64,000 nucleotides of DNA from Bacillaceae bacterium OF18-1A (GCA_027694045.1 JAQEWB010000002.1:372001-436000); one strand, 5' to 3'; numbered from the stretch's first letter, positions 9,795 through 19,758 are shown. The notes: generated from the sequence alone by a model not told the origin. A program made the numbers and translations.

Positions 9795-10685
9795 TTATAC
9801 TTTTGCTTCTAATCCTTTTATTGCATCGAACAAAAATTGAAGTGTCGGAACTGCTTGTCGCTGTTTCTTAGCTTCTTTTAACGCATACCCAACAATCGCG
9901 TTAATTTCCGTTTGTCTATTCGCTCTTACATCCGCTAGCATAGATGATGTATTATGAGACGTTCTTTCACATACGCTTTGTACCATTTGCCATACCATCT
10001 CTTTTTCTTCTTTAACAAGAAATGCGACTTCCTGAAACACTCTCTCCATCATTTGATAAAAAAATGGATTCGTAATTAACTCACCATTCTGCACTTGCAA
10101 TAATGCTGTCAACGGATTGATACATACATTAACTACTAATTTTTTGCGCATAACATCTTCCCAATCAGCTTCTATTTGAACCGAAAAAGAAGTACAAGAA
10201 AAAGAATGAAATACTTTTTCAAAATGTTGAGATTGACCGCGAACTACCCCAAATTTTGTAACACCTATTCCAGTATGATGAACTATGTACTCTCCTTCTT
10301 TTTTCGCACCATGTTCCACAATACCAACAGCTATATTTTCATTCCCTATTTTCTGCATAGCATGAAGGTGCGACATTCCATTTTGCAAAAAGATTAATGA
10401 TGATGCTCCTTCTACAAACGGTAATATATCTGTTATATGGTATTGCTTCACAGCAATAAATATATAATCTAACTTCTGACCTAACATACTTTCTATCGGT
10501 AAAACGGATGGATATACCGTTTCACGTTTCCCATCCCTAATACAAGTTACACCTATTTCATTCAATTCTTCCGCCTGTTTAACTGTCCTTGTAAACAACG
10601 TAACATCTTGATTACTTTTCTGTAAATAAAACGTATACAGTAGGCCTATAGCCCCTGATCCTACAATTCCAATTTTCATATTCAT
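9795..10685 (-). CDS. panE: 2-dehydropantoate 2-reductase family protein
   Basis: ApbA/PanE-type NADPH-dependent reductase; the expected reaction is ketopantoate to pantoate for CoA synthesis. 296 residues from the ATG at 10685, which has AGGAG eight bases upstream. The Rossmann motif GIVGSGAIG begins at about residue 5 and a C-terminal helical domain contains the conserved NPLTAL stretch. The family contains several paralogues per genome, so the exact substrate is inferred. It lies 79 bases upstream of bshC and may be co-transcribed. Confidence 0.8.
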   Translation of the reverse strand: MNMKIGIVGSGAIGLLYTFYLQKSNQDVTLFTRTVKQAEELNEIGVTCIRDGKRETVYPSVLPIESMLGQKLDYIFIAVKQYHITDILPFVEGASSLIFLQNGMSHLHAMQKIGNENIAVGIVEHGAKKEGEYIVHHTGIGVTKFGVVRGQSQHFEKVFHSFSCTSFSVQIEADWEDVMRKKLVVNVCINPLTALLQVQNGELITNPFFYQMMERVFQEVAFLVKEEKEMVWQMVQSVCERTSHNTSSMLADVRANRQTEINAIVGYALKEAKKQRQAVPTLQFLFDAIKGLEAKV

Positions 10686-10895
10686 ACAAGGAACTCCTGT
10701 GAACAAACTACATAAGTCCCTTTTCCCTCCCCATTATATCTTCCTCAATTACATTTACACAGTTTATAATACCACTACCTCCAGACAAACAAATGTAATC
10801 TCTTCTTTCACTATGTATATACTACCTATTACCACGCTTCTACTCTTAGTTTAGCAAATCCTCAAAAAAAATAATAAAAGAAATATACTATATTC

Positions 10896-10924
10896 TTCAT
10901 AAAAATAAAAAAATGAGTTATAAT
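10896..10924 (+). promoter_or_regulatory. Candidate SigA promoter for ylbP
   Basis: TATAAT at 10919-10924 and a weak TTCATA at 10896-10901, 17 bases apart. The rest of the 298-base gap between the divergent genes (10686-10983) is AT-rich and shows no other feature. Confidence 0.35.
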
Positions 10925-10983
10925 ATTATTATAAATATTTTTACTTTTCTGCATTTTGCGAGATAAGAAAAGGATGTGATGTA

Positions 10984-11457
10984 ATGGGATTCCCAAAAGT
11001 TGAGCGCTTGCTCATCAATTATAAAACATTAGACGAATTTAAAAAATTTAAAGGTTGCGGAGCTCAAGAGCTTTCTATGTTGGAAGAACTACAAGCAAAC
11101 ATTATCGAAAACGATAGTGAATCTCCATTTTATGGTATCTATTATGGTGGATCACTAATCGCACGTATGAGTCTATATATGAAAAGGGACGGTGGAGAAC
11201 CATTCGATATTACCGGTCCGTACCTAGAACTTTATAAACTTGAAGTGTTACCGACTTTTCAAAAACAAGGATTCGGACAAATGCTTGTGAATTACGCAAA
11301 ACAATTACAATTTCCAGTTAAAACGATAGCACGTATCCATTCATCTGGTTTTTGGGATAAATTAAATTTCCAACCCGTTTCAGTAACAAATGGCGACTTT
11401 TATATTTGGCAACCAGAAACAAATATGAATGCGGTTACAAATGAAGAATCTGCTTAA
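10984..11457 (+). CDS. ylbP: YlbP, GNAT-family N-acetyltransferase
   Basis: Predicted cytoplasmic acyl-CoA-dependent acetyltransferase of unknown substrate. 157 residues; the GNAT core strand and acetyl-CoA loop are at LEVLPTFQKQGFGQMLV (about 87-103), with the Q-x-x-G-x-G/A motif as QKQGFG. The ATG follows GGATGTGATGTA. It converges on ylbO across a shared terminator. YlbP is conserved in bacilli in this location, which supports the name. Confidence 0.85.
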   Translation: MGFPKVERLLINYKTLDEFKKFKGCGAQELSMLEELQANIIENDSESPFYGIYYGGSLIARMSLYMKRDGGEPFDITGPYLELYKLEVLPTFQKQGFGQMLVNYAKQLQFPVKTIARIHSSGFWDKLNFQPVSVTNGDFYIWQPETNMNAVTNEESA

Positions 11458-11462
11458 GAAAT

Positions 11463-11493
11463 AAAAAAACAGCTGCTTAACAGCTGTTTTTTT
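11463..11493. terminator. Bidirectional terminator between ylbP and ylbO
   Basis: AAAAAACAGCTG (11464-11475), loop CTTAA, then CAGCTG plus a seven-T run. The A run on the other arm gives a T tail on the minus strand, so it serves both convergent genes. Confidence 0.9.
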
Positions 11494-11998
11494 ATTTCTT
11501 AAGCTTCTCTAACTTCCCATTCGAACGAGCGCCATTTCTCTCTGCTACCATTACACTTCTTTTTTGATCGATATAATCAAGCAATGTTCTATACTCTTCC
11601 TCATACACTGATAATCGCTCTAGAAGACATTCTCTCTCCGTTTGTAACGATTCAACTTGTTGTTGCAATACCTTTAACGCGTTTTCATCTTTATAATTTT
11701 GTAAGAAATCAATAACATCATTCAACGTAATTGACGTAGGCTCTAATACCTTCGTCTCTTTCACTTCATAATTTTCTACTTTACGAAGTTGTTTCGCTTC
11801 TTCAATACGTTCTTTATATTGCTTTCTTACATAAGAATTCCATCTAAATCCACATGCTGCTGGTGTACGAGACAAATGTCTCCCCACTTCTTTAAAGGCG
11901 GAAAGTTGCGTCCCACCTTCTCGAATATGCCGGAGTACTACTTCTGCCAGAAGCAAATCTTCATCATCAGTCCAAGCATCTTGTCTTGTTGTCGCCAT
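11492..11998 (-). CDS. ylbO: RsfA/YlbO-type transcription factor
   Basis: Myb/SANT-like DNA-binding protein of the family that includes the prespore regulator RsfA. 168 residues from the ATG at 11998, which follows GGGAGGA; the upstream in-frame extension has no ribosome site. Residues 1-60 ([21 protein letters not shown], then [14 protein letters not shown]) form the helix-turn-helix, and residues about 110-155 form a coiled coil rich in Glu, Gln and Leu. The gene order ylbO-ylbP beside rpmF matches B. subtilis. A sporulation role is inferred from the family. Confidence 0.85.
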   Translation of the reverse strand: MATTRQDAWTDDEDLLLAEVVLRHIREGGTQLSAFKEVGRHLSRTPAACGFRWNSYVRKQYKERIEEAKQLRKVENYEVKETKVLEPTSITLNDVIDFLQNYKDENALKVLQQQVESLQTERECLLERLSVYEEEYRTLLDYIDQKRSVMVAERNGARSNGKLEKLKK

Positions 11999-12082
11999 CT
12001 CTCTAGTCCTCCCTATGCATTTTTTATTAAGCATATGCAGTTACTAGAAAAGATAGAATACAACAACTAAAGAATAAGGCAA

Positions 12083-12122
12083 AAAAAATAAACGCAGAAG
12101 ATATCTTCTGCGTTTATTTTTT
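12083..12122. terminator. rpmF terminator
   Basis: A palindrome centred at 12102/12103 with core ACGCAGAAGATATCTTCTGC flanked by A and T runs on the two sides. It ends the ylbN-rpmF transcript and can also act on plus-strand transcription. Confidence 0.88.
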
Positions 12123-12126
12123 GCAA

Positions 12127-12300
12127 TTACTTGCTGATTACTTCTTTACCTTTGTAAGTACCGCATGCTTTACATACACGGTGAGCTAATTTCGCTTCAC
12201 CACAGCTTGGGCACTCTACCATACCAGGTACTGATAATTTGAAATGCGTACGACGCTTTCTTTTTACTGTTTTAGAAGTTCTTCTAAAAGGTACAGCCAT
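12127..12300 (-). CDS. rpmF: Ribosomal protein bL32
   Basis: 57-residue large-subunit protein beginning [19 protein letters not shown]. Four cysteines in two CxxC pairs (ECPSCGE and VCKACG) form the zinc ribbon, so this is the zinc-binding form rather than a zinc-independent paralogue. The start at 12300 is fixed by the GAGGTGGGAAGA site; the longer upstream frame is read-through of the ylbN end in another phase. It lies 61 bases after ylbN, the usual pairing. Confidence 0.98.
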
Positions 12301-12361
12301 TCTTCCCACCTCCTTAAAAGAAATAGTTATTTTCATATGAAGGCCTGAACCAGTCTTCCGA

Positions 12362-12862
12362 TTATTTGTCAAAAAACTTCGCAAGTCCTGCCAATCTTGG
12401 ATCAACAGCCTTTTCTTTGTTTTCTTCCGAAATCACTTGCCAGTCTTGACCTTGCATCGGTGCTCCACCAGAAACATCATCACTGAAAATTTGCATTGGA
12501 ATCTCCAAAAGTATATTTTCCTTGATTACGGGCAGTAAGTCAAGTACTTCTCCTTCTAAACAATGAATTTCAGCTTCTGTTTCAAACTCTTCTTCTGAAG
12601 TTTGGAACACCTCAGTTGTTTTAATGTCAAATGGTAATGTCACATCTACTAAAGAGCGAGAACATGGTAAAACCATGCTTCCAGTTATATGTAGATGGAA
12701 CGTAAACTTTCCGGATCCAAAATCAACTCTTCCTGTTACATGAACAGGATTAATTTCTCGAATATCTTTCTCGACCTCTTTTAGCTCACTTACATCTACC
12801 ATCTCATCCAATGTCAATCCTTTATTTCTCAATTTATTCAATTGATGGATGGACCATTTCAT
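12362..12862 (-). CDS. ylbN: YceD/YlbN family protein (DUF177)
   Basis: 166 residues, a conserved family almost always encoded directly upstream of rpmF. In other bacteria YceD is linked to 23S rRNA accumulation; the role in bacilli is less clear. The conserved central [12 protein letters not shown] motif (about 68-79) and the [14 protein letters not shown]-terminus are present. Co-transcription with rpmF is inferred from spacing and the terminator after rpmF. Confidence 0.9.
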
Positions 12863-13015
12863 ATCATATCACCTCAAGGCAACAAACAAAATTATAGCTA
12901 GCCATTTTATATTTGTCAATGTTTTTTCTTTACACTATAATGAAGTCATCATAGTAAATATTATATAGAGTATCATGTTTTTCAAAAAGATGCTACATCG
13001 AAAGGAGAGATTACC

Positions 13016-14257
13016 ATAAAAGCTAGTGGTATTGTTGTTGAATATAACCCTTTTCATAACGGTCATGATTATCATGTGCAACAGACAAAAAAGTTAACAC
13101 ACTCCGATATAATAATTGCCGTTATGAGTGGCCCTTTTTTACAGCGTGGTGAGCCCGCACTCGTTTCCAAATGGTATCGTACTAAGATGGCTTTAGCAAA
13201 CGGTGTAGACCTCGTTGTAGAGCTTCCATACGCCTTTGCAACACAAAAGGCTGAAACTTTCTCGAATGGCTCTATTTCCATCTTAAACGCCCTTCGTGTT
13301 TCTGAAATTTGCTTCGGTAGTGAAGATGGGCAAATCGAAAATTTTTATAATACCATCTCTATACAAAAAAACGAAGAGGAAACTTTTAATCGTCTTGTGA
13401 AACAATTTATGAATGCTGGTAATAGTTATGCAAAAGCTATGTCTGAAGCATTTCTACACATTTTACCATCCGAAAAAAACATAGATATGTCTCAACCGAA
13501 TAACATTTTGGGCTTCCACTACATGAAAGCAATTCTCTCACAACATAGTTCAATGCAAGCACAAACTATAAAAAGATTCGCCTCTCATTATCACGATGAA
13601 TCATTTAACGATCAACATATTGCGAGTGCGACAAGTATTCGTAAAGAACTCTTTAACAAAGATGGTTCATTTACAGAAATTGAGCCCTTCATCCCAAAAG
13701 CAACCGCTTCTCTTTTAGCAAATTACAAGAAAAATTACGGGATATTACATAATTGGGAACAATATTTTTCATTGTTTAAATACAAACTCATGACGATGTC
13801 TCCAGAGGACTTACGACATATATATGAAATAGAGGAAGGTTTAGAGCATCGTATTTTATCAAAAATACAAAGCAGTTCCTCCTTCTACTCATTCATGGAA
13901 TCTTTAAAAACAAAACGTTATACATGGACGAGGTTACAAAGAGCTTGCACACATATTTTAACAAACACGACAAAAGAAGAAATGCATACAGCCAATATAG
14001 AACAACATGCACCATACATTCGTCTACTGGGTATGTCACAAAAAGGACAAACTTATCTTTCAAAAAACAAGAAAAAAATAGAACTTCCAATCCTTACCCA
14101 TACAAAAACATTCGACCATCCTACTTTACATATAGAGCGAAAAGCAAATTCTGTATATTTCTCCATCATGCAAGAACCATTACGAACACAACTACTAAAA
14201 CAAGACGCAACACAACATCCAATTCGTTATGATGAAACAGCCGAAAAATTTCTATAA
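13016..14257 (+). CDS. tmcAL: TmcAL, tRNA(Met) cytidine acetate ligase, apparent AUA start
   Basis: Uses ATP and acetate to make N4-acetylcytidine at the wobble base of elongator tRNA(Met), which keeps it from misreading AUA as methionine. Translating upstream of the first conventional start (GTG at 13076) gives [19 protein letters not shown], which includes the HNGH nucleotide-binding motif needed by this nucleotidyltransferase-like family, so the GTG start would remove the active site. AAGGAG at 13002-13007 is eight bases before an in-frame ATA (13016-13018), where homologues have Met. An in-frame ATT at 13010 is only two bases from the site. From ATA the protein is 413 residues, close to the family length. 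A sequencing error changing ATG to ATA is the main alternative. Confidence 0.85.
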   Translation: MKASGIVVEYNPFHNGHDYHVQQTKKLTHSDIIIAVMSGPFLQRGEPALVSKWYRTKMALANGVDLVVELPYAFATQKAETFSNGSISILNALRVSEICFGSEDGQIENFYNTISIQKNEEETFNRLVKQFMNAGNSYAKAMSEAFLHILPSEKNIDMSQPNNILGFHYMKAILSQHSSMQAQTIKRFASHYHDESFNDQHIASATSIRKELFNKDGSFTEIEPFIPKATASLLANYKKNYGILHNWEQYFSLFKYKLMTMSPEDLRHIYEIEEGLEHRILSKIQSSSSFYSFMESLKTKRYTWTRLQRACTHILTNTTKEEMHTANIEQHAPYIRLLGMSQKGQTYLSKNKKKIELPILTHTKTFDHPTLHIERKANSVYFSIMQEPLRTQLLKQDATQHPIRYDETAEKFL

Positions 14258-14260
14258 GAA

Positions 14261-14292
14261 AAACCTCTCTATTTCAGAGAGGTTTATTTTTT
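14261..14292. terminator. Bidirectional terminator between tmcAL and ylbL
   Basis: Ten-pair stem AAACCTCTCT / AGAGAGGTTT with a five-base loop and A/T tails on both sides. The stop codon of ylbL (14284-14286) overlaps one arm. Confidence 0.88.
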
Positions 14293-15309
14293 CTCACCCA
14301 TTTTTTCCAAATACGTCAGTGCATCATCTAACGTATCGACTGGTACAATCTTCATCTTCGTTTTTATATCTTTCGCTGCCTCAAGAGCATCTTTATAATT
14401 CGATTTCTCCGCACCTTTTTCATTTGGCGCAAAGAATACTTCCGCACCCGCATCACTAGCAGCTACTACCTTTTGCTGAATACCACCAATTGGACCAATT
14501 TCTCCTTTTTCATTGATTGTACCTGTTCCAGCTATTTCATTTCCTCTTGTTAAATCTTCTTCTACAAGTTGATTATATATTTCTAAAGTAAACATTAAAC
14601 CTGCTGACGGTCCACCTATTTCATGGGAATCAATTTTCACTTTCGGATCTACCACTAGTTCTCTTTCTGTAACGATAGAAACCCCTATACCAACACGGCC
14701 ATTCCCATTAGGAATCGTCTTTACATTTAAATTCTCTTTAAACTGTTTTCCGCCTCGCTTGTATTCAATATTTACTGTATCTCCTTCTTTTTTCCCTGTC
14801 ATATACTCAATAAACTGTTCTGTCTTTTCGAATGTTTTTCCATCTACACCTACAATAACATCCCCTAGCTTAAGCTTCCCTTCTGATGGCATACCCTTTG
14901 CTACACCAGCAACTAATACCCCTTTATTTTCAAAAGAAACAGAGCGATTCGCACGTTTATAAGCATTATAAATCGCGGCATTTTGCGAATCTTTCATAGC
15001 ATACTCTTGACGAAATTGATATTCTTCATCACTCTCACCTTTTTGCAGTATTTCTTCCGCTTTCGAAACATGTGTATATTTATTAAATTGTGCTGCTATT
15101 AAATTCACCACATTTGCGGGCCCCATTGAAACCGTTACAAGCATAAAATCACCAGATTCTTTTGTGCCACCTTCTACTTGAACATACGGCTCTAATTTTG
15201 CAGCCATTCCTGGTTTTGTTACATAGTACGGTAACCGCACGTAAACAAGCAGCATTGCCAAGATCACACCTATTAAAATTGCATATAAAAACCGAAAACG
15301 TTTAAACAT
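14284..15309 (-). CDS. ylbL: YlbL, membrane-anchored PDZ-Lon serine protease
   Basis: 341 residues from the ATG at 15309, chosen for its GGAAGGAG site and the usual MFKRFRF N-terminus. One membrane segment (about 7-26), a PDZ domain (about 115-200, KGMPSEGKLKLGDVIVGVDG), then a Lon-type catalytic domain with GGPSAG (nucleophile Ser) and GGIQQK (Lys) as the Ser-Lys dyad. The active site is predicted outside the membrane. The start overlaps the end of ylbK by 8 bases, indicating translational coupling. Homologues act in stress responses or peptide signal processing (SepM in streptococci); the substrate here is unknown. Confidence 0.92.
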   Translation of the reverse strand: MFKRFRFLYAILIGVILAMLLVYVRLPYYVTKPGMAAKLEPYVQVEGGTKESGDFMLVTVSMGPANVVNLIAAQFNKYTHVSKAEEILQKGESDEEYQFRQEYAMKDSQNAAIYNAYKRANRSVSFENKGVLVAGVAKGMPSEGKLKLGDVIVGVDGKTFEKTEQFIEYMTGKKEGDTVNIEYKRGGKQFKENLNVKTIPNGNGRVGIGVSIVTERELVVDPKVKIDSHEIGGPSAGLMFTLEIYNQLVEEDLTRGNEIAGTGTINEKGEIGPIGGIQQKVVAASDAGAEVFFAPNEKGAEKSNYKDALEAAKDIKTKMKIVPVDTLDDALTYLEKMGEKK

Positions 15310-16093
15310 TATGTTTCTCCTTCCACTGCTCAATTAATAAATAAATATTTGAAATATGTTTTTCTGCCTCTACTTCTCCGACTCGAATAATGTCTTCAAT
15401 GTTTGTAAAAGCACGAGAACTAAATTGTTCCACAGCTGGTCGCATCATTAAATCTGATGCTATTTGGCGATTCATCACAAGCTCATGTTGCATAATTTCA
15501 ATACTCTGCATAATCACATCGTAAATAGATGTAACTTCACCATTCACCTTAATTGGGGATACATCGACAGCAACAACAATATCGGCACCTAACTCTTTCA
15601 CAACCGAAACAGGAATGCGATCAATAACTCCCCCATCCACTAATAATCGTCCATCTATTTTTTCTGGCACAAACACTCCAGGTACAGATATACTAGCCCT
15701 CACCGCATCTGCAACTGGACCACTTGTAAAAACCACTTTTTCCCCCTTCAAGATATCAGTAGCTACTACAGCTGTCGGGATATCTAACTCTTCTAAATTT
15801 TTATTATATGTAAACATTTTAATCATATCTTTGACACGTTTTCCAGCAATAAATCCCATTTTAGGGACTGTAAAATCTAAATAATACTTTCTTTTAAAAA
15901 CAGCCGCCAGTTTGTATAGTCTTTCAACGTTACAGCTAGCTGCATAAAATGTACCTACTAAGGCCCCCATACTACTTCCTGCAACCATATGAATCGGTAT
16001 ACCATGCTCTCTTAAAACTTTTATAACACCAATATGAGCAAAACCTTTCGCTCCTCCAGATCCAAGCGCTAAACCAATCTTCGGCTCTTTCAT
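15302..16093 (-). CDS. ylbK: YlbK, patatin-like phospholipase
   Basis: RssA/NTE-type patatin domain acyl hydrolase. 263 residues from the ATG at 16093 (a GTG three codons upstream is the alternative; AAAGGGTG lies between). The glycine-rich oxyanion loop GSGGAKG is at 11-17, the nucleophile elbow GSSMG at 39-43 (Ser41) and the catalytic Asp is in VDGGV near 152. No signal peptide. Translationally coupled to ylbL. Confidence 0.92.
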   Translation of the reverse strand: MKEPKIGLALGSGGAKGFAHIGVIKVLREHGIPIHMVAGSSMGALVGTFYAASCNVERLYKLAAVFKRKYYLDFTVPKMGFIAGKRVKDMIKMFTYNKNLEELDIPTAVVATDILKGEKVVFTSGPVADAVRASISVPGVFVPEKIDGRLLVDGGVIDRIPVSVVKELGADIVVAVDVSPIKVNGEVTSIYDVIMQSIEIMQHELVMNRQIASDLMMRPAVEQFSSRAFTNIEDIIRVGEVEAEKHISNIYLLIEQWKEKHNV

Positions 16094-16206
16094 CGTTCTC
16101 ACCCTTTAATTTTTTTCATTCCTTTTTCATACTTATGGTCTAAATTCACTACGTATCCACGTATACTGAAATGAACGTTTTTTGGGACAAAGGGGGATTT
16201 ACTTAC

Positions 16207-17427
16207 ATGTATGAAAAATGGAAAACCGCTTTCCTTACCGTATCCACACTATTTTTAACCTTTTCTCTCGTACTCCACCCCCAAGCTGCTTTGCAAGCTT
16301 CTACTCGAGGGTTAAATATATGGTGGGAAGTTGTATTCCCTTCACTATTACCGTTTTTCATCATTGCGGAACTTCTAATTAGTATTGGTGTTGTAAAATT
16401 TATTGGTGTTATATTAGAACCATTCATGCGGCCGCTCTTTCGCGTTCCAGGGATAGGTGGATTCGTTTGGGCAATGGGGATGGCTTCAGGGTTCCCTGCT
16501 GGCGCTAAATTAAGCGCTAGGCTACGAAAAAGCAATCAACTAACACAAATTGAAGCAGAGCGCCTCGTATCTTTCACAAACTCTTCTAATCCACTTTTTA
16601 TTTTTGGAGCTGTTTCTATCGGTTTTTTTAATAACCCGAAATTAGGTGTCATATTAGCTGCTGCGCATTATTTAAGTAACTTTGCCGTCGGATTACTTAT
16701 GCGTTTTTACGGTCATAACACCGCTTACACAAATAATAAGCAGTCTACTAAAAAACGACCTTTTCAAAATCCTTTTTCAATCCTTCATGAGACACGCCTA
16801 CAAGAAAAACGGCCAATAGGACAATTACTTGGGGACGCTATCGTTTCCTCCATTCAAACATTACTTATGATTGGCGGATTTATTATTTTATTCTCTGTAT
16901 TAAATAAAATGATTACTGTATTCCATATTACAGCAACTCTTTCTTTTATTATGCAACATATTTTATCATTCTTCCAACTAACTACCGATTTTAGCATTCC
17001 AATATTATCAGGTATTTTTGAAATGACTCTTGGAAGCCAAATGATTAGTCAAATAAATGAAGCACCTCTTCTGCAACAAGCTATGGTAACGAGCTTCATT
17101 TTAGCCTTTAGTGGCCTTTCTATTCAAGCACAAGTTGCTAGCATATTAGCTGAAACAGACATCCGATTTAAACCATATTTTTTCGCACGAATTATCCAAA
17201 GTATTCTTGCTCCTATTTTTACTTTTATATTTTGGAAGCCATTTTATGAGAACGTAAATTCTTTCTCACCTATACAAAAAGATGTTCCCGTATTTTTATT
17301 AGACCATTCTTCTATACTATATGAAACTTGGGCCACTTTCGTACATTATGGACCGATTTTCACATTATTTTGCTTATACTTATATATTATCTTATTGTTT
17401 TTACGCACGAATAAAGTGAAACTTTAA
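16207..17427 (+). CDS. ylbJ: YlbJ, sporulation integral membrane protein
   Basis: 406 residues with about eight hydrophobic segments and nucleoside-recognition (gate) motifs, for example the VFPSLLPFFI and SGFPAGAKL regions. In B. subtilis YlbJ is a mother-cell protein needed for heat-resistant spores. The ATG at 16207 follows AAAGGGGG; an earlier in-frame ATG at 16171 lacks a site. Divergent from ylbK. The last codons and stop fall in a 20-base sequence that recurs exactly beside ctaG, so the C-terminal KVKL is encoded by a dispersed repeat. Confidence 0.9.
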   Translation: MYEKWKTAFLTVSTLFLTFSLVLHPQAALQASTRGLNIWWEVVFPSLLPFFIIAELLISIGVVKFIGVILEPFMRPLFRVPGIGGFVWAMGMASGFPAGAKLSARLRKSNQLTQIEAERLVSFTNSSNPLFIFGAVSIGFFNNPKLGVILAAAHYLSNFAVGLLMRFYGHNTAYTNNKQSTKKRPFQNPFSILHETRLQEKRPIGQLLGDAIVSSIQTLLMIGGFIILFSVLNKMITVFHITATLSFIMQHILSFFQLTTDFSIPILSGIFEMTLGSQMISQINEAPLLQQAMVTSFILAFSGLSIQAQVASILAETDIRFKPYFFARIIQSILAPIFTFIFWKPFYENVNSFSPIQKDVPVFLLDHSSILYETWATFVHYGPIFTLFCLYLYIILLFLRTNKVKL

Positions 17428-17464
17428 TCCCCCCTCACCATTTAGGCTTTTACGGACTGCCCAG
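17410..17464 (+). repeat. Dispersed 3'-end repeat, ylbJ copy (degenerate)
   Basis: AATAAAGTGAAACTTTAATC at 17410-17429 is identical to the complement of 23692-23711. The following TTTAGGCTTTTACGGACTGC resembles the ATTAG-TCTTCACCGATCGG part of the ctaG copy. The hairpin itself is eroded here. Confidence 0.55.
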
Positions 17465-17483
17465 CAAATAACGGAATAAAGAA

Positions 17484-18547
<1,064 letters not shown>

Positions 18548-18720
18548 CTGTTGTCACTACCTTTATTTCAATCTATCGAGCGATTATAAAACCTTTCCCC
18601 TCTTCAGTAGCCATTACAAAACTATATGTAACTTTCACCTAAGCATCGTGAACTGTTCTTTAAATAACCGCTCGTCATTTTTTATGTATTCATCTCACCA
18701 TTCGCTCACACGAACCCTTA
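18548..18720 (-). promoter_or_regulatory. Possible ylbH (rsmD) leader RNA region
   Basis: On the minus strand CGAGCG (18669-18674) can pair with CGCTCG (18577-18582), closing a domain of about 85 bases just upstream of rsmD, and TTCGTGTGAGCGAA near 18700 forms a small hairpin. A ylbH leader motif is known upstream of this gene in bacilli; I matched it by position and a few pairings only. Confidence 0.3.
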
Positions 18721-18810
18721 TGTATATTAATTCCACTTTATCTTTTTTATCCTATCATAAAATAAAAAAAAGAAAAATAAAAAGCACAATATAAAATTTA
18801 ATTTCATTAT

Positions 18811-18840
18811 GTATATCTTCATTTAGATTGGACATAAATA
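18811..18840 (+). promoter_or_regulatory. SigF/SigG-type promoter of the csfG-like RNA
   Basis: GTATA at 18811-18815 fits the GYATA -35 of forespore sigma factors. It is followed by GGACATAAATA at 18830-18840, which fits both the SigF -10 (GG..A.A) and the SigG -10 (CATAAATA); 17 bases separate GTATA from CATAAATA. The RNA begins just downstream. Confidence 0.65.
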
Positions 18841-18846
18841 ACTATA

Positions 18847-18989
18847 ACAACATCACCTTCGATGTTGTTGCCAACCGCGGAGAAGACTTACGTTTCCCCA
18901 TAAGTTCTTCCTCCGGTTTCTCCTCTCCCTTTGCCTTCTTACTAGTACATACTAGTATAAGAAGGGCCCTGCTTTGCAGGGTTTTTTTT
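18847..18989 (+). ncRNA. csfG: CsfG-like sporulation small RNA
   Basis: A roughly 143-base untranslated stretch packed with hairpins: AACAACATC / GATGTTGTT; a 16-pair bulged stem from AACCGCGGAG to CCTCCGGTT with a pyrimidine loop (TTTCCCC); a CCTTCTTA..TAAGAAGG stem; and a terminator CCCTGC-TTT-GCAGGG followed by eight T. Between the second and third stems lies a pyrimidine-only stretch (TTTCTCCTCTCCCTTT). Position between rsmD (ylbH) and ylbG, forespore promoter, length and exposed pyrimidines match CsfG of B. subtilis as I remember it. No plausible coding frame. Transcript ends are predicted. Confidence 0.75.
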
Positions 18990-19050
18990 CTTTGTCTACT
19001 TTTCATTTAAAAAGTGAGATGGTACAGTAAAAGAAAGAGGAGGAAAAGAT

Positions 19051-19440
19051 ATGATTCAACGCTTTATAGAACTCGGAGAAGGCTACTCCGATTTATATGA
19101 ATTACTTGAAATTGCCAAAGCAAACCAAGAACGTATAACACATATGCTACAGTTTGAAACAATCAAAAATGAAAAAAAAGTGTGTTCACTTGTTGTAATA
19201 TTAAAACCGACCACTACTGGTGATTTCCAGCCATTATACATATGTCGTGAAGGTATTCCTATGCTTGAAAACAAAAAAAGTAAACGTGTCATTTTATTTG
19301 AAGAGACGGCAGAACAACTAGGGAAAAAAGTGACCACATTTACTGTAAAACCATCCACAACCTTCCCAGAAAAAGAACTGTTTTTCAACCATCTAATCGG
19401 TATTTTACGAATGAACAATTTCATTCCACCAATGAAATAA
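19051..19440 (+). CDS. Conserved hypothetical protein
   Basis: 129 residues, cytoplasmic, no signal peptide or membrane segment. Starts with ATG behind AGAGGAGGAAAAG, a strong site. The N-terminal half (MIQRFIELGEGYSDLYELLEI) is acidic and the centre has alternating beta-like segments (VCSLVVILKP, PLYICREGI, RVILFEE). I do not recognise the family with confidence; close homologues in Bacillus have been annotated inconsistently. It is transcribed away from ylbG-ylbF and ends at a strong shared terminator. Confidence 0.8.
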   Translation: MIQRFIELGEGYSDLYELLEIAKANQERITHMLQFETIKNEKKVCSLVVILKPTTTGDFQPLYICREGIPMLENKKSKRVILFEETAEQLGKKVTTFTVKPSTTFPEKELFFNHLIGILRMNNFIPPMK

Positions 19441-19453
19441 CACTTTATTTCAA

Positions 19454-19487
19454 AAAAATCCCCTGCTACATGTAGCAGGGGATTTTT
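19454..19487. terminator. Bidirectional terminator, 34-bp perfect palindrome
   Basis: Two 17-base complementary arms meet at 19470/19471 with core TCCCCTGCTACA and A/T tails. It serves the plus-strand gene ending at 19440 and ylbG ending at 19492. Confidence 0.92.
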
Positions 19488-19491
19488 CACA

Positions 19492-19758
19492 TTAACTATA
19501 ATCGTATTCCTTTGCCCGATCAGGACGAGAATTTTCAAATTCCGTTTTTAAAAACGGGCGGTACGACTGTTCTATCTTTTTCACAAAAGGAAGTTTATTC
19601 AACTTTTGCATCATATGCTCAATTTGTTCCATATCACAATATACAACTGCATATTTTAAGCGTTTTGATATGTAATGTATGTTACCATATTTCCTTAAAA
19701 TCTTGGCATGTTTCAATGAATGTAAATAAACAATCATACTTTGTCGTTGCCCGAACAT
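19492..19758 (-). CDS. ylbG: YlbG, UPF0298 family protein
   Basis: 88 residues from the ATG at 19758 (MFGQRQ), chosen because GGAG lies six bases upstream; an ATG four codons earlier is too close to its site. Small cytoplasmic protein found next to ylbF in bacilli. The central [18 protein letters not shown] and the C-terminal [20 protein letters not shown] are the conserved signatures. Function unknown. Confidence 0.92.
   Translation of the reverse strand: MFGQRQSMIVYLHSLKHAKILRKYGNIHYISKRLKYAVVYCDMEQIEHMMQKLNKLPFVKKIEQSYRPFLKTEFENSRPDRAKEYDYS

Noticed and set aside
12863..13015. A promoter for rpmF/ylbN overlapping the tmcAL start region
   Set aside because: No convincing -10/-35 pair with good spacing was found on the minus strand; not annotated.
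18828..19010. A 60-codon frame across the csfG region
   Set aside because: No ribosome site, runs into the terminator T tract, and the strong hairpins argue for an untranslated RNA.
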